A stretch of 14,715 bases of DNA from Comamonadaceae bacterium (GTDB lineage: Bacteria > Pseudomonadota > Gammaproteobacteria > Burkholderiales > Burkholderiaceae_C): contig CANHBU010000008.1 in NCBI GenBank assembly GCA_947458345.1, forward strand, positions 1 to 14,715, in the 5' to 3' direction. The stretch's first letter is position 1; every line of letters starts with the position of its first letter. A program made the position numbers and the translations under genes. Below, piece after piece: positions 6,651 to 13,669 of this stretch. The notes under the pieces were generated by a model. That model made no database searches and was not told where the DNA came from. It saw only the letters and a program-made list of their open reading frames with translations.

Positions 6651-7384
6651 AGCGACTTGAAGGCAAAACGGTATTGGTGACAGCCGCTGCGGCTGGCATA
6701 GGCAGGGCCAGCGTGCTGGCCATGGCGGCTGAGGGTGCCCAGGTCTGGGCCACCGACGTCAATGGCAAGCTGCTGCAGTCGCTCGAGGGCGCGCAGGGTG
6801 TGCAGACGGCGGTTCTCGATGCGCTGGACAAGTCGGCCATTGCCGCGCTGGCGGCCCGGGTGGGTGCGGTCGATGTGCTGTTCAATTGCACCGGCTTCGT
6901 GCACAGCGATACCGCGCTCAAGGCCACGGACGATGACCTGGACTTTGCATTTCGGCTCAATGTCCGCGCGCACCTGCACATGATCCAGGCCTTCTTGCCC
7001 GGCATGATTGCCAAGGGCGGCGGCAGCATCATCAACATGGCCAGTGTGGCTTCGAGCGTGCGCGGCATCGTCAACCGCTGCGTCTATGGCACGACCAAGG
7101 CAGCGGTGATAGGCTTGACCAAGAGCGTGGCTGCCGACTATGTGGGCCAGGGCGTGCGCTGCAATGCGATTTGCCCGGGTACGGTCGATACGCCCTCGCT
7201 GGCCGATCGCATCAACGCCTTCGACGATCCGGTGGCTGCGCGCCAGGCTTTTGTCGCGCGCCAGCCCATGGGGCGCATCGCGCAAGCCGACGAAATCGCC
7301 CCGATTTTGGTCTTTTTGGCCAGCGACGAGTCACGCTTCGTGACCGGCCAGGCCTATTCAATCGACGGAGGCATGACCATATGA
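6647..7384 (+). CDS. SDR dehydrogenase, 2-keto-3-deoxy-L-fuconate dehydrogenase type
   Basis: NAD-dependent short-chain dehydrogenase that probably oxidises the 4-hydroxyl of a 2-keto-3-deoxy sugar acid to the 2,4-diketo acid. It has 245 residues; the ATG overlaps the previous stop (ATGA), with GGAG 8 nt upstream. The cofactor loop is TAAAAGIG (12-19), with Ala where most SDRs have the first Gly; Asp37 points to NAD. The catalytic set is Ser133, Tyr147 and Lys151. The run SIINMASVASSVRGIVNRCV, the segment YGTTKAAVIGLTKSVAADYV and RCNAICPGTVDTPSL are strikingly like the 2-keto-3-deoxy-L-fuconate dehydrogenase / human BDH2 (DHRS6) group, including Arg144 of its substrate site. The FAH hydrolase downstream is the expected next step. 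Activity on a pentonate or rhamnonate analogue remains possible. Confidence 0.88.
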   Translation: MKRLEGKTVLVTAAAAGIGRASVLAMAAEGAQVWATDVNGKLLQSLEGAQGVQTAVLDALDKSAIAALAARVGAVDVLFNCTGFVHSDTALKATDDDLDFAFRLNVRAHLHMIQAFLPGMIAKGGGSIINMASVASSVRGIVNRCVYGTTKAAVIGLTKSVAADYVGQGVRCNAICPGTVDTPSLADRINAFDDPVAARQAFVARQPMGRIAQADEIAPILVFLASDESRFVTGQAYSIDGGMTI

Positions 7385-8118
7385 ACCAGCTCGACTTGCG
7401 TGATCGTCACGCCGTCATCACGGGCGGCGCGGCCGGTCTGGGGCTGGCCATTGCCCAGCGCATGATCGCCTCGGGCGCAAGCGTCACGCTGTGGGACCGG
7501 GACCGCGCCGCCATGGACGCCGCCTGCGCCCTGCTGGGGCCGCAGGCGCGTGCCGTCCAGGTCGATGTGGCCCGCCACGACAGCGTGGTGGCCGCGCTGG
7601 CCCAGACGGTCCAGCCCATCCATGCGCTGGTCAACAGCGCCGGCATCACCGGCCCCAACACCCCACTGTGCAATTACCCGGTCGATGACTGGCAGCAGGT
7701 GATGCAGGTCAATCTCAATGGCACTTTTTACTGCTGCCGGGAGGTCGCTGGCCTGATGCAAAAGCAGGGCTGGGGCCGCATCGTCAACATCGCCTCGGTG
7801 GCGGGCAAGGACGGCAATCCCAATGCCAGCGCCTACAGCGCCAGCAAGGCTGCGGTGATCGCTCTGACCAAGTCCCTGGGCAAGGAGTTGGCGCAAACGG
7901 GCGTGCGCATCAATTGCGTCACGCCGGCAGCCGTCAAGACCGCAATTTTTGACCAGATGACACCGGCCCATATCGAGTTCATGCTCTCCAAGATTCCGAT
8001 GGGGCGCTTCGGTCTGCCCGAAGAGATCGCGGCCTTGGTCAGCTGGCTGTGCACCGACGATTGTTCTTTTTCCACCGGTGCGGTCTTTGACCTCTCCGGT
8101 GGCCGCTCCACCTACTGA
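7381..8118 (+). CDS. SDR-family oxidoreductase, FabG-like
   Basis: Second short-chain dehydrogenase of the operon, 245 residues, starting at the ATG that overlaps the previous stop by ATGA. The cofactor loop is TGGAAGLG (14-21), with Asp39 in WDRD suggesting NAD. NSAG is at 85-88 and the catalytic set is Ser139, Tyr152 and Lys156 (YSASK). The C terminus is LSGGRSTY. Proteins of this type in sugar-acid loci are often annotated as 3-oxoacyl-ACP reductase, but the context argues for a sugar or sugar-acid substrate. It might oxidise the sugar at C1 or the 2-keto-3-deoxy acid at C4 or C5 (2-keto-3-deoxy-L-rhamnonate dehydrogenases are SDRs of this kind), or interconvert stereoisomers together with the first SDR. 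The family is certain; the step is unassigned. Confidence 0.87.
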   Translation: MNQLDLRDRHAVITGGAAGLGLAIAQRMIASGASVTLWDRDRAAMDAACALLGPQARAVQVDVARHDSVVAALAQTVQPIHALVNSAGITGPNTPLCNYPVDDWQQVMQVNLNGTFYCCREVAGLMQKQGWGRIVNIASVAGKDGNPNASAYSASKAAVIALTKSLGKELAQTGVRINCVTPAAVKTAIFDQMTPAHIEFMLSKIPMGRFGLPEEIAALVSWLCTDDCSFSTGAVFDLSGGRSTY

Positions 8119-8138
8119 TTCAACACCGAAAGGAAACC

Positions 8139-9002
8139 ATGAAACTCGTTCGTTATGGCCAAGCCGGCAAGGAAAAACCCGGCCTGATCGACGCCCAGGG
8201 GCGCCTGCGCGATCTCAGCGGCGTTATCGCCGACATCACACCCGCTCACCTGTCGGACAAGGCGCTGGCCAAGCTGGCCAAGCTCAAGACCGATGCCTTG
8301 CCGCTCGTGCGCGGCGCCAAGCGCATGGGCGCGCCGGTCACGGGGATTGGCAAGTTCATCGCCATCGGTCTGAACTACGCTGACCATGCGGCCGAGTCGA
8401 ACCTGCCCATTCCCAAGGAGCCCATCATCTTCATGAAGGCCACCAGCTGCATCCAGGGCCCGGACGACGATGTGATGCTGCCCAAGGGCTCAAAAAAGAG
8501 CGACTGGGAGGTCGAACTGGGCGTGGTCATCGGCACGCGCGCACGCTATGTCTCGCAAAAGGACGCCCTGAACCATGTGGCCGGCTATTGCACCATCAAC
8601 GATGTGAGCGAGCGCGAGTACCAAATCGAGCGTGGTGGCACCTGGGACAAGGGCAAGGGCTGCGACACCTTCGGCCCGATCGGCCCCTGGCTGGTCACCC
8701 GCGACGAAGTGCCCAATCCGCAAAATCTGAGCATGTGGCTTGACCTCAATGGCCAGCGCATGCAGACCGGCTCGACCAAGACCATGATTTTTGGTGTGGC
8801 CAAGATCGTCAGCTACGTCAGCCAGTTCATGACCCTGGAGCCGGGCGACGTCATCACCACCGGCACCCCACCGGGCGTGGGCATGGGCATCAAGAAGGAC
8901 GGTCAGAGCGCGCCGGTCTACCTCAAGCGCGGCGATGTGATGACCCTGGGCATCGAGGGCTTGGGCGAGCAGCGTCAGAAGGTGGTGGCGTTCAAAGCCT
9001 GA
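8139..9002 (+). CDS. FAH-family 2,4-diketo-3-deoxy sugar-acid hydrolase
   Basis: Fumarylacetoacetate-hydrolase-fold enzyme that hydrolyses a C-C bond of a 2,4-diketo acid, giving pyruvate and a hydroxy acid (lactate from deoxyhexonates, glycolate from pentonates). It has 287 residues, with AAAGGAAACC just before the ATG. The N-terminal segment MKLVRYGQAGKEKPGLIDA, then KFIAIGLNYADHAAE, DWEVELGVVIG (metal ligands Glu124 and Glu126), NDVSEREYQIERGG (Asp155), WDKGKGCDTFGPIGPW and PGDVITTGTPPGVGMG closely match LRA6-type L-2,4-diketo-3-deoxyrhamnonate/fuconate hydrolases. These proteins are often mislabelled ureidoglycolate lyase. It is last in its operon, 20 bp after SDR2, and ends 10 bp from the convergent aldolase gene. 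The reaction type is well supported by the SDR partner; exact stereochemistry is unknown. Confidence 0.9.
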   Translation: MKLVRYGQAGKEKPGLIDAQGRLRDLSGVIADITPAHLSDKALAKLAKLKTDALPLVRGAKRMGAPVTGIGKFIAIGLNYADHAAESNLPIPKEPIIFMKATSCIQGPDDDVMLPKGSKKSDWEVELGVVIGTRARYVSQKDALNHVAGYCTINDVSEREYQIERGGTWDKGKGCDTFGPIGPWLVTRDEVPNPQNLSMWLDLNGQRMQTGSTKTMIFGVAKIVSYVSQFMTLEPGDVITTGTPPGVGMGIKKDGQSAPVYLKRGDVMTLGIEGLGEQRQKVVAFKA

Positions 9003-9012
9003 GCACGCTCGC

Positions 9013-9657
9013 CTAGCGCGGCTGTGCGCAGGCGCGCCAGGCCTTGATGAAGTCCCGGGCCGAAGCGGCCACTTGATCGGCCGATCGGCCCGGTGCGTAA
9101 AGCGCCGAGCCGATGCCAAAGCCTTGTACACCGGCTTGCCAGTAAGCCGCCATATTGGCCAGCCCGATGCCGCCGACGGGCAGCAAGGGCAGGGCCGGCG
9201 GGAGCACCGCCCGCATGGCCTTGACCACAGTGGGCGTGATCATCTCGGCCGGAAAGAGCTTGAGGGCGTGCGCGCCGGCCTGCCAGGCTGCAAAGGCCTC
9301 GCTGGGCGTGGCCACCCCCGGAATGCAGGCCATGCCCAGATCCAAGGCTTGTTCCACCACTGCGCGGTCCCAATGCGGCGAGACGATCAGCCGCCCGCCG
9401 GCCGCATGGATCTCTCGCACCTGAGCGGCGCTGCACACCGTGCCCGCACCCACCAGCCGATCCGGCAGAGCCGCTGACAAGGCGGCGATGCTGCGCAGCG
9501 GCTCGGGCGAGTTCAGTGGCACCTCAAGGATGAGCAGGCCGGCATCGCTCAGGGCCTGTCCGATGGCTGGCGCCTCTGGCGGGCTCAGGCCGCGCAAGAT
9601 GGCCACCAGAGGGCATTGCTGTAGGGCTTGAGCCAGCAGGTGGGCGGCGGTGTTCAT
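9013..9657 (-). CDS. dgoA: 2-dehydro-3-deoxy-6-phosphogalactonate/gluconate aldolase (DgoA-like)
   Basis: Class I aldolase of the Eda/DgoA family that splits a 2-keto-3-deoxy-6-phospho sugar acid into pyruvate and glyceraldehyde 3-phosphate in the cytoplasm. The start is the ATG at 9655-9657 (complement), which has AAGGA 8 nt upstream; the open frame extends 48 codons further up without a ribosome site. It has 214 residues. VAILRGLSPPEA, LEVPLNSPEPLRSI (Glu45 is the general acid/base), GAGTV, and ALKLFPAE (Lys133 is the Schiff-base lysine) are all present. The LNSP motif and the GIGSALYAPG end look more like DgoA than Eda. It is last in the dehydratase-dehydrogenase-kinase-aldolase operon, 46 bp after the kinase. 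KDPG activity cannot be excluded. Confidence 0.9.
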   Translation of the reverse strand: MNTAAHLLAQALQQCPLVAILRGLSPPEAPAIGQALSDAGLLILEVPLNSPEPLRSIAALSAALPDRLVGAGTVCSAAQVREIHAAGGRLIVSPHWDRAVVEQALDLGMACIPGVATPSEAFAAWQAGAHALKLFPAEMITPTVVKAMRAVLPPALPLLPVGGIGLANMAAYWQAGVQGFGIGSALYAPGRSADQVAASARDFIKAWRACAQPR

Positions 9658-9703
9658 GGTGTCTTCCTTTTCTTGGATCGATGGTGCCCGATCGGATACG
9701 GGC

Positions 9704-10645
9704 TCAGTTTGAGGCCAGCAGAGGCAGCACCTGCTGCGCACGCGGCAGCGGTGCAACGGCGCCGTAACCTTGCACCGATAGGGCTGCCGCAGCATTGGCA
9801 TAGCCGGTGGCCTCGATCAGGCTGCGGCCGGCCGCCAGCCGGGCCAGCAGATTGCCGGCAAAGCAGTCGCCCGCCCCAGTGGCGTCGAGCGCCTGCACCG
9901 GCAGGCCGGCGACACTCACGCGTCGGCCCGACTCGCTGCAGCGCGCGCCTTGATCGCCGAGCTTGAGCACGACGCGCTGGGCGCCGCGCGCATGGCTCCA
10001 GTCGATGATGGCATCGGCCTCGGTCAGCCCGGTCAGCGGCTGCATATCCTCCAGGCTTGGCAGGAACACATCGCAAAGGGGCAGGGCTTGCTCGAAGGCC
10101 GCGCGCGCCTGCTCCAGCGTCCACAGGCGCAGTCGCAAATTGGAGTCCAGGCAAACCTGGGTGCCGCTGGCGCGCGCCACTGTCATGGCAGCCAGCACCG
10201 TGGCGCAGGCGCTGGTCGAAATCGCCATCGAGATGCCTGAGACGTGCAGCCAGTGGCTGGCGGCGATGCAGTGTTGCCAGGGGCCCTCGAGGTCTTGGGG
10301 CTGCATGCGGCTGGCGGCCGAGCCCGCGCGCGCGTAGCTAAAGTGGTGGCCCTGCGCGTCGTGGCTGACGAAATACACGCCCGTGGGAGCCTGCGCATCG
10401 CGCAGCACCGCATCGCTGTCGACCCCTTCTTCGCGCCAAAGGGCCAGCAAGCGCTCAGCCCAGTGGTCCTGCCCAAGGCGCGTGAGATAGGCCACCCGTG
10501 CGCCGGCGCGCGCGGCGGCAATGGCCGCATTGCTGGTGTCGCCGCCATAGCCTTGCAAATACAGCGGCGGCTCGTTTTGCACCTGGTTGAACTCCAGCAT
10601 GGGCTCGCCCAGAGCCACGAGATCAAAGCGCTTGGCATCTGTCAT
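9704..10645 (-). CDS. kdgK: 2-keto-3-deoxygluconate/galactonate kinase (PfkB family)
   Basis: Ribokinase-fold sugar kinase that phosphorylates a 2-keto-3-deoxy sugar acid at C6 using ATP, making the substrate of the adjacent aldolase. It has 313 residues. GGDTSNAAIAAARAGA (34-49) is the first PfkB signature and DATGAGDCFAGN (from 254, catalytic Asp260) the second. YARAGSAASRM is the Y-x-R-x-x-SAAS loop typical of KDG kinases. It replaces the unrelated DgoK seen in enteric galactonate operons. The start ATG (complement at 10643-10645) has no recognisable Shine-Dalgarno and lies inside a 14-bp palindrome; no better start is in frame nearby. It lies 107 bp after the DenD-like gene and 46 bp before the aldolase. 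Confidence 0.9.
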   Translation of the reverse strand: MTDAKRFDLVALGEPMLEFNQVQNEPPLYLQGYGGDTSNAAIAAARAGARVAYLTRLGQDHWAERLLALWREEGVDSDAVLRDAQAPTGVYFVSHDAQGHHFSYARAGSAASRMQPQDLEGPWQHCIAASHWLHVSGISMAISTSACATVLAAMTVARASGTQVCLDSNLRLRLWTLEQARAAFEQALPLCDVFLPSLEDMQPLTGLTEADAIIDWSHARGAQRVVLKLGDQGARCSESGRRVSVAGLPVQALDATGAGDCFAGNLLARLAAGRSLIEATGYANAAAALSVQGYGAVAPLPRAQQVLPLLASN

Positions 10646-10656
10646 GGCATGCCATG
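10643..10656. repeat. 14-bp perfect palindrome over the kinase start codon
   Basis: CATGGCATGCCATG is a perfect palindrome with no spacer, and its left end is the kinase start codon on the minus strand. It sits in a 107-bp gap that also holds a looser inverted repeat (GGCCGG 10665-10670 and CCGGCC 10685-10690). With no loop it would form only a strained hairpin in RNA. It could be a protein site or chance. No function is assigned. Confidence 0.35.
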
Positions 10657-10752
10657 CCCAAGTGGGCCGGTGGCGATGCCCAGGCCGGCCAGCCCGCAGC
10701 GCTCAATGGGCGGCGCGGGCGATCGCGTCATGGGCCTCATCGCTGCGCCGTC

Positions 10753-11754
10753 TTAAAGTCCGCGCAGAGCTTCGGCCGGGTAGCCCGGCTGGCTGCGGCA
10801 ATCGGCGATGTACTGCTCAATGATGGACTCGAACGATGCGTCGGCGTGCAGCCCCAGGGCCGCTGCGCGATCGGCGCTCGAGCCCTTGGCCCAGTTGCCC
10901 ACAATGGCGGCGATGCGTTCGTCCTTTTCAAAGCGCACCCGCTCGCGCACCACCTTGCCCGCCACCTTTTCAAGTGCAGCAAGCATCTGGCCGACCGTCA
11001 CGTTCAGGCCCGGCAAATTCAGTGCAAGCCGCGCGCCAATGTCCTGACGGTCGGCCTCGAACACCCGGATCAGCCCGGCAATGGTGGTGCCTGGCGATGA
11101 GACCGGGTGCGAGACGCTCGCATCGACCGGGCAAGTGGTGGCCACGCCCGCCAGGGGCTCGCGGATGATGCCGCTGAAAAAGGACGAGGCAGCGCCGTTG
11201 GGCTTGCCCGGCCTGACAGTGACCGTCATCAGGCGTGCCGACCGACCGTCGATGTAGCCCTTGCGGGTGTGATCGGCAATCAGGTATTCGAGCATCAGCT
11301 TGTGCGTGCCGTACGAGGTCTGCGGTGAGGGCAGGTGGGTGTCGCTGACCCGCTCGGGCATGGGGTTGCCTTGCTCGGGGCCATAGACGGCCACCGAGCT
11401 GGCGAACACGAAACGCGAGGCTTTGCCCGAGGCGCGGATGCTGTCGAGCAGCAGCCGGGTGCTGTCGAGGTTTGAGCGCAGGCCCAGATCAAAGTCAAGC
11501 TCGCACTCGCCCGAGACGGCAGAGGCCAGGTGAAACACGCCGTCAAAGCCGCTGGCCAGCAACTGCCCTTGCGTGAGCATGGCCCCGGCATAGCCGCGCA
11601 CGCGGGCGTCGGCCAGCAGGTCAGCCGGGGCCGGGAACAGGTCGGCGATGACCAGTTCTTTGACCTCCCGACCACCGAGTTGGCCGCGCCGCAAAATCTC
11701 GCGCGACAAACGCGCGCCCACAAAGCCGGCCCCGCCGGTGACCAAGATCCGCAT
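10753..11754 (-). CDS. NAD-dependent dehydrogenase, DenD-like (D-erythronate dehydrogenase group of the epimerase/dehydratase family)
   Basis: Extended SDR of the NAD-dependent epimerase/dehydratase family, 333 residues. The cofactor loop is GGAGFVG (7-13) with Asp38 as the ribose ligand. Ser119/Ser120, Tyr148 and Lys152 (SYGTHK) are catalytic. RPGKPNGAASSFFSGIIREP, LNLPGLNVTVGQMLAALE and the C-terminal IVGNW region match DenD, the D-erythronate dehydrogenase of acid-sugar pathways. It is longer than uronate dehydrogenases (about 265-270 residues). A good AAAGGAC ribosome site precedes the ATG, 15 bp after the dehydratase stop. None of the partners of the D-erythronate pathway (DUF1537 kinase OtnK, OtnC, OtnI) is present, so here it probably oxidises another sugar acid feeding the dehydratase-kinase-aldolase route. 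The reaction is unproven. Confidence 0.87.
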   Translation of the reverse strand: MRILVTGGAGFVGARLSREILRRGQLGGREVKELVIADLFPAPADLLADARVRGYAGAMLTQGQLLASGFDGVFHLASAVSGECELDFDLGLRSNLDSTRLLLDSIRASGKASRFVFASSVAVYGPEQGNPMPERVSDTHLPSPQTSYGTHKLMLEYLIADHTRKGYIDGRSARLMTVTVRPGKPNGAASSFFSGIIREPLAGVATTCPVDASVSHPVSSPGTTIAGLIRVFEADRQDIGARLALNLPGLNVTVGQMLAALEKVAGKVVRERVRFEKDERIAAIVGNWAKGSSADRAAALGLHADASFESIIEQYIADCRSQPGYPAEALRGL

Positions 11755-11769
11755 GGAGATGTCCTTTTT

Positions 11770-13506
11770 TCAGTGGTTGTCTTTGGGCACGGCCGAGCCG
11801 CGCTGGCCCACCAGAAAGTCCAGATCGGCCCCTTCATCGGCCTGCAGCACATGGTCGATATAGAGCTTCCAGTAGCCCGACTGCATTGCCGGCGGTGGCG
11901 CCTGCCACTGGGCCATGCGCGCTTGTAACTCCTCGTCGCTGATGAGCAGTTGCAGCTTGCGCTCGGGCACGTTGAGCTCGATCAGGTCGCCGCTTTTGAC
12001 CACTGCCAGCGGGCCGCCCGCAGCGGCCTCGGGCGAGGTGTGCAAGACCACCGTGCCGTAGGCTGTGCCGCTCATGCGGGCGTCGCTGATGCGCACCATG
12101 TCGGTGATGCCCTTGCGCAGCACTTTGGGCGGCAGCGGCATATTGCCCACCTCGGCCATGCCGGGATAGCCCTTGGGGCCGCAGTTTTTTAGCACCAGGA
12201 TGCAGGTTTCATCGACATCGAGGTTTTCGTCGTCGATGCGTTTGTGGAAATCGTCGCTGTCTTCGAATACGACGGCGCGGCCCGTGTGCACCATGAGGGC
12301 AGGGGTGGCCGCACTGGGCTTGATGACCGCACCGCGCGGCGCCAGGTTGCCCCGCAAAATCGCAATACCGGCCTTTTCTTTGAACGGAGCCTCGAAGGTT
12401 TTGATGACCCGCGGGTCGTAGTTGACCGCATCGGCAATGTTCTCGGCCACCGTCTTGCCGCTGGCGGTCACGATGTCGCGGTGCAACAGGTGCTCGATCT
12501 CCTTCATGACCACGGGCAGGCCGCCGGCATAGCAGAAGTCTTCCATCAGGTGCTCGCCCGAAGGCTGCAGATTGAGCAGGCAGGGCATCTCACTGCCCAG
12601 GCGCTCGAAATCGTCGACCGTCAGTTTGAGCCCGAGTCGGCCGGCAATCGCAATGAGGTGGATGACCGCATTGGTCGAGCCGCCAATGGCCGCGAGCGTG
12701 CGGATCGCGTTTTCAAAGGCTTCGCGGGTCAGCACCTTGCTGATCGTCTGGTCGGTGTGCACCATCTCGACGATGCGCCGCCCCGCTTGCCGCGCCAAGA
12801 CGTTGCGCCGACCGTCAACGGCGGGGAAGGCGGCGTTACCCGGCAGGCCGATGCCCAGGGCCTCGACCATGCTGGCCATGGTGCTGGCCGTGCCCATGGT
12901 CATGCAGTGGCCGTGGCTGCGGTGCATGCAGCTTTCGGCCTCAAAAAAGTCCTTGAGCATGAGCGTGCCGGCGCGCACCTGCTCGCTCATGCTCCACACG
13001 CCAGTGCCCGAGCCCAGTTCTTGCCCGCGCCACTTGCCATTGAGCATGGGCCCGCCTGAAACGCCGATGGTGGGCAAGCCGACGCTCGATGCGCCCATGA
13101 GCAAAGAAGGGGTGGTCTTGTCGCAGCCCATCAGCAGCACCACGCCGTCGATCGGATTGCCGCGTATGCTTTCCTCCACGTCCATCGAGGCCAGGTTGCG
13201 GTAGAGCATCGCGGTGGGTCGCAACAAGGTTTCGCCCAGCGACATGACCGGAAATTCGAGCGGGAAGCCGCCTGCCTCGTAGACCCCGACCTTGACCTGC
13301 TCGGCTAGCGTGCGAAAGTGCGAGTTGCAGGGGGTCAGTTCGCTGAAGGTGTTGCAAATGCCGATGACCGGGCGGCCGTCGAACTGGTCGTGCGGAACGC
13401 CCTTGCCTTTGACCCAGCTGCGGTAGGCAAAGCCATCTCGGTCCTGTCGGCCAAACCATTGCTGGGAGCGCAATTCAGAGGGTTTTTTGCGGGCGGGCGA
13501 GCTCAT
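11770..13506 (-). CDS. IlvD/Edd-family sugar-acid dehydratase (L-arabinonate/D-galactonate type)
   Basis: Iron-sulfur dehydratase converting a sugar acid to its 2-keto-3-deoxy form. The chosen ATG (complement at 13504-13506) follows AAGGAAG at a workable spacing and gives 578 residues; an ATG 14 codons upstream lies inside a regulatory palindrome. Cys60 (TPCN), Cys128 (MGCDKTTP) and Cys201 (SHGHCMTMGTAST) are each exactly one residue after the 2Fe-2S cysteines I recall for Rhizobium leguminosarum L-arabinonate dehydratase (59, 127, 200). Ser479 in ISDARMSGT is the catalytic serine. That enzyme also accepts D-galactonate and D-fuconate, which fits the DgoA-like aldolase and DgoR-like regulator here. 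It is the first gene of the minus-strand operon. It is not ilvD itself: the SELTPCN and EAESCMHRSHG forms belong to the sugar-acid branch. Confidence 0.92.
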   Translation of the reverse strand: MSSPARKKPSELRSQQWFGRQDRDGFAYRSWVKGKGVPHDQFDGRPVIGICNTFSELTPCNSHFRTLAEQVKVGVYEAGGFPLEFPVMSLGETLLRPTAMLYRNLASMDVEESIRGNPIDGVVLLMGCDKTTPSLLMGASSVGLPTIGVSGGPMLNGKWRGQELGSGTGVWSMSEQVRAGTLMLKDFFEAESCMHRSHGHCMTMGTASTMASMVEALGIGLPGNAAFPAVDGRRNVLARQAGRRIVEMVHTDQTISKVLTREAFENAIRTLAAIGGSTNAVIHLIAIAGRLGLKLTVDDFERLGSEMPCLLNLQPSGEHLMEDFCYAGGLPVVMKEIEHLLHRDIVTASGKTVAENIADAVNYDPRVIKTFEAPFKEKAGIAILRGNLAPRGAVIKPSAATPALMVHTGRAVVFEDSDDFHKRIDDENLDVDETCILVLKNCGPKGYPGMAEVGNMPLPPKVLRKGITDMVRISDARMSGTAYGTVVLHTSPEAAAGGPLAVVKSGDLIELNVPERKLQLLISDEELQARMAQWQAPPPAMQSGYWKLYIDHVLQADEGADLDFLVGQRGSAVPKDNH

Positions 13507-13543
13507 GGGCGGTGCTTCCTTTGACGGCAAATTTGGGGGTTCA

Positions 13544-13553
13544 ATCATATGAT
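13544..13553. promoter_or_regulatory. Operator palindrome, dehydratase-proximal copy
   Basis: ATCATATGAT is a perfect 10-bp palindrome 38 bp upstream of the chosen dehydratase start. The match to the second copy extends to 13 bp (CAATCATATGATG at 13542-13554) in inverted orientation. It contains TATGAT, a -10-like hexamer, on each strand. Duplication of the same palindrome on both sides of a divergent intergenic region is the usual mark of a regulator site, here most simply of the DgoR-like protein encoded next door. The link to that protein is inferred. Confidence 0.65.
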
Positions 13554-13570
13554 GTTTGATCGACTTTCAA
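13544..13570 (-). promoter_or_regulatory. Possible promoter of the dehydratase operon
   Basis: On the minus strand, TTGAAA (13570-13565) precedes TATGAT (13549-13544) with a 15-bp spacer. The spacer is shorter than the preferred 16-18 bp, so this is tentative. If real, the -10 box lies inside the operator palindrome, so bound regulator would exclude RNA polymerase. Transcription would begin near 13537, giving a leader of about 30 nt. Confidence 0.35.
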
Positions 13571-13659
13571 CTCCCGGAAAACCCGAGGGCCCCTCCCGCC
13601 TTGGCGCCCAAGGTCCTGCGGATCAAGGGTTTTCCTGAGTGGGAGGGGGCGTCTTATTC

Positions 13660-13669
13660 ATCATATGAT
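13660..13669. promoter_or_regulatory. Operator palindrome, regulator-proximal copy
   Basis: Second exact copy of ATCATATGAT, 116 bp (about 11 helical turns) from the first, so both could lie on the same face of the DNA. It includes an ATG in frame with the regulator gene. The flanks CATCATATGATTG (13659-13671) are the reverse complement of the flanks of the first copy. The site sits just upstream of the chosen regulator start, as expected for autoregulation. Confidence 0.62.

Noticed and set aside
8139..9002. Ureidoglycolate lyase, a common automatic label for this FAH subgroup
   Set aside because: No purine or allantoin genes are nearby, and the sequence blocks and SDR partner match 2,4-diketo-3-deoxy acid hydrolases.
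10753..11754. Uronate dehydrogenase or UDP-glucose 4-epimerase
   Set aside because: The RPGKPNGAASSF and LNLPGLNVTVGQ blocks and the 333-residue length fit DenD better. Uronate dehydrogenases are about 265-270 residues, and nucleotide-sugar genes are absent.
9013..13506. Sulfoglycolytic Entner-Doudoroff operon (IlvD/Edd dehydratase, dehydrogenase, aldolase, TRAP-type transport)
   Set aside because: The PfkB 2-keto-3-deoxy sugar-acid kinase implies a phosphorylated aldolase substrate, which the sulfo-ED route does not need, and the aldolase is DgoA-like. No sulfoquinovosidase or sulfolactaldehyde dehydrogenase is present.
11770..13506. Biosynthetic dihydroxy-acid dehydratase IlvD
   Set aside because: The cysteine contexts and the surrounding kinase, aldolase and regulator genes match the sugar-acid branch of the family; no branched-chain amino acid gene is near.
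13521..13553. Plus-strand promoter TTGACG with TATGAT for the DgoR-like regulator
   Set aside because: The spacer would be 21 bp, too long for sigma70, and the TATGAT is part of the symmetric operator.
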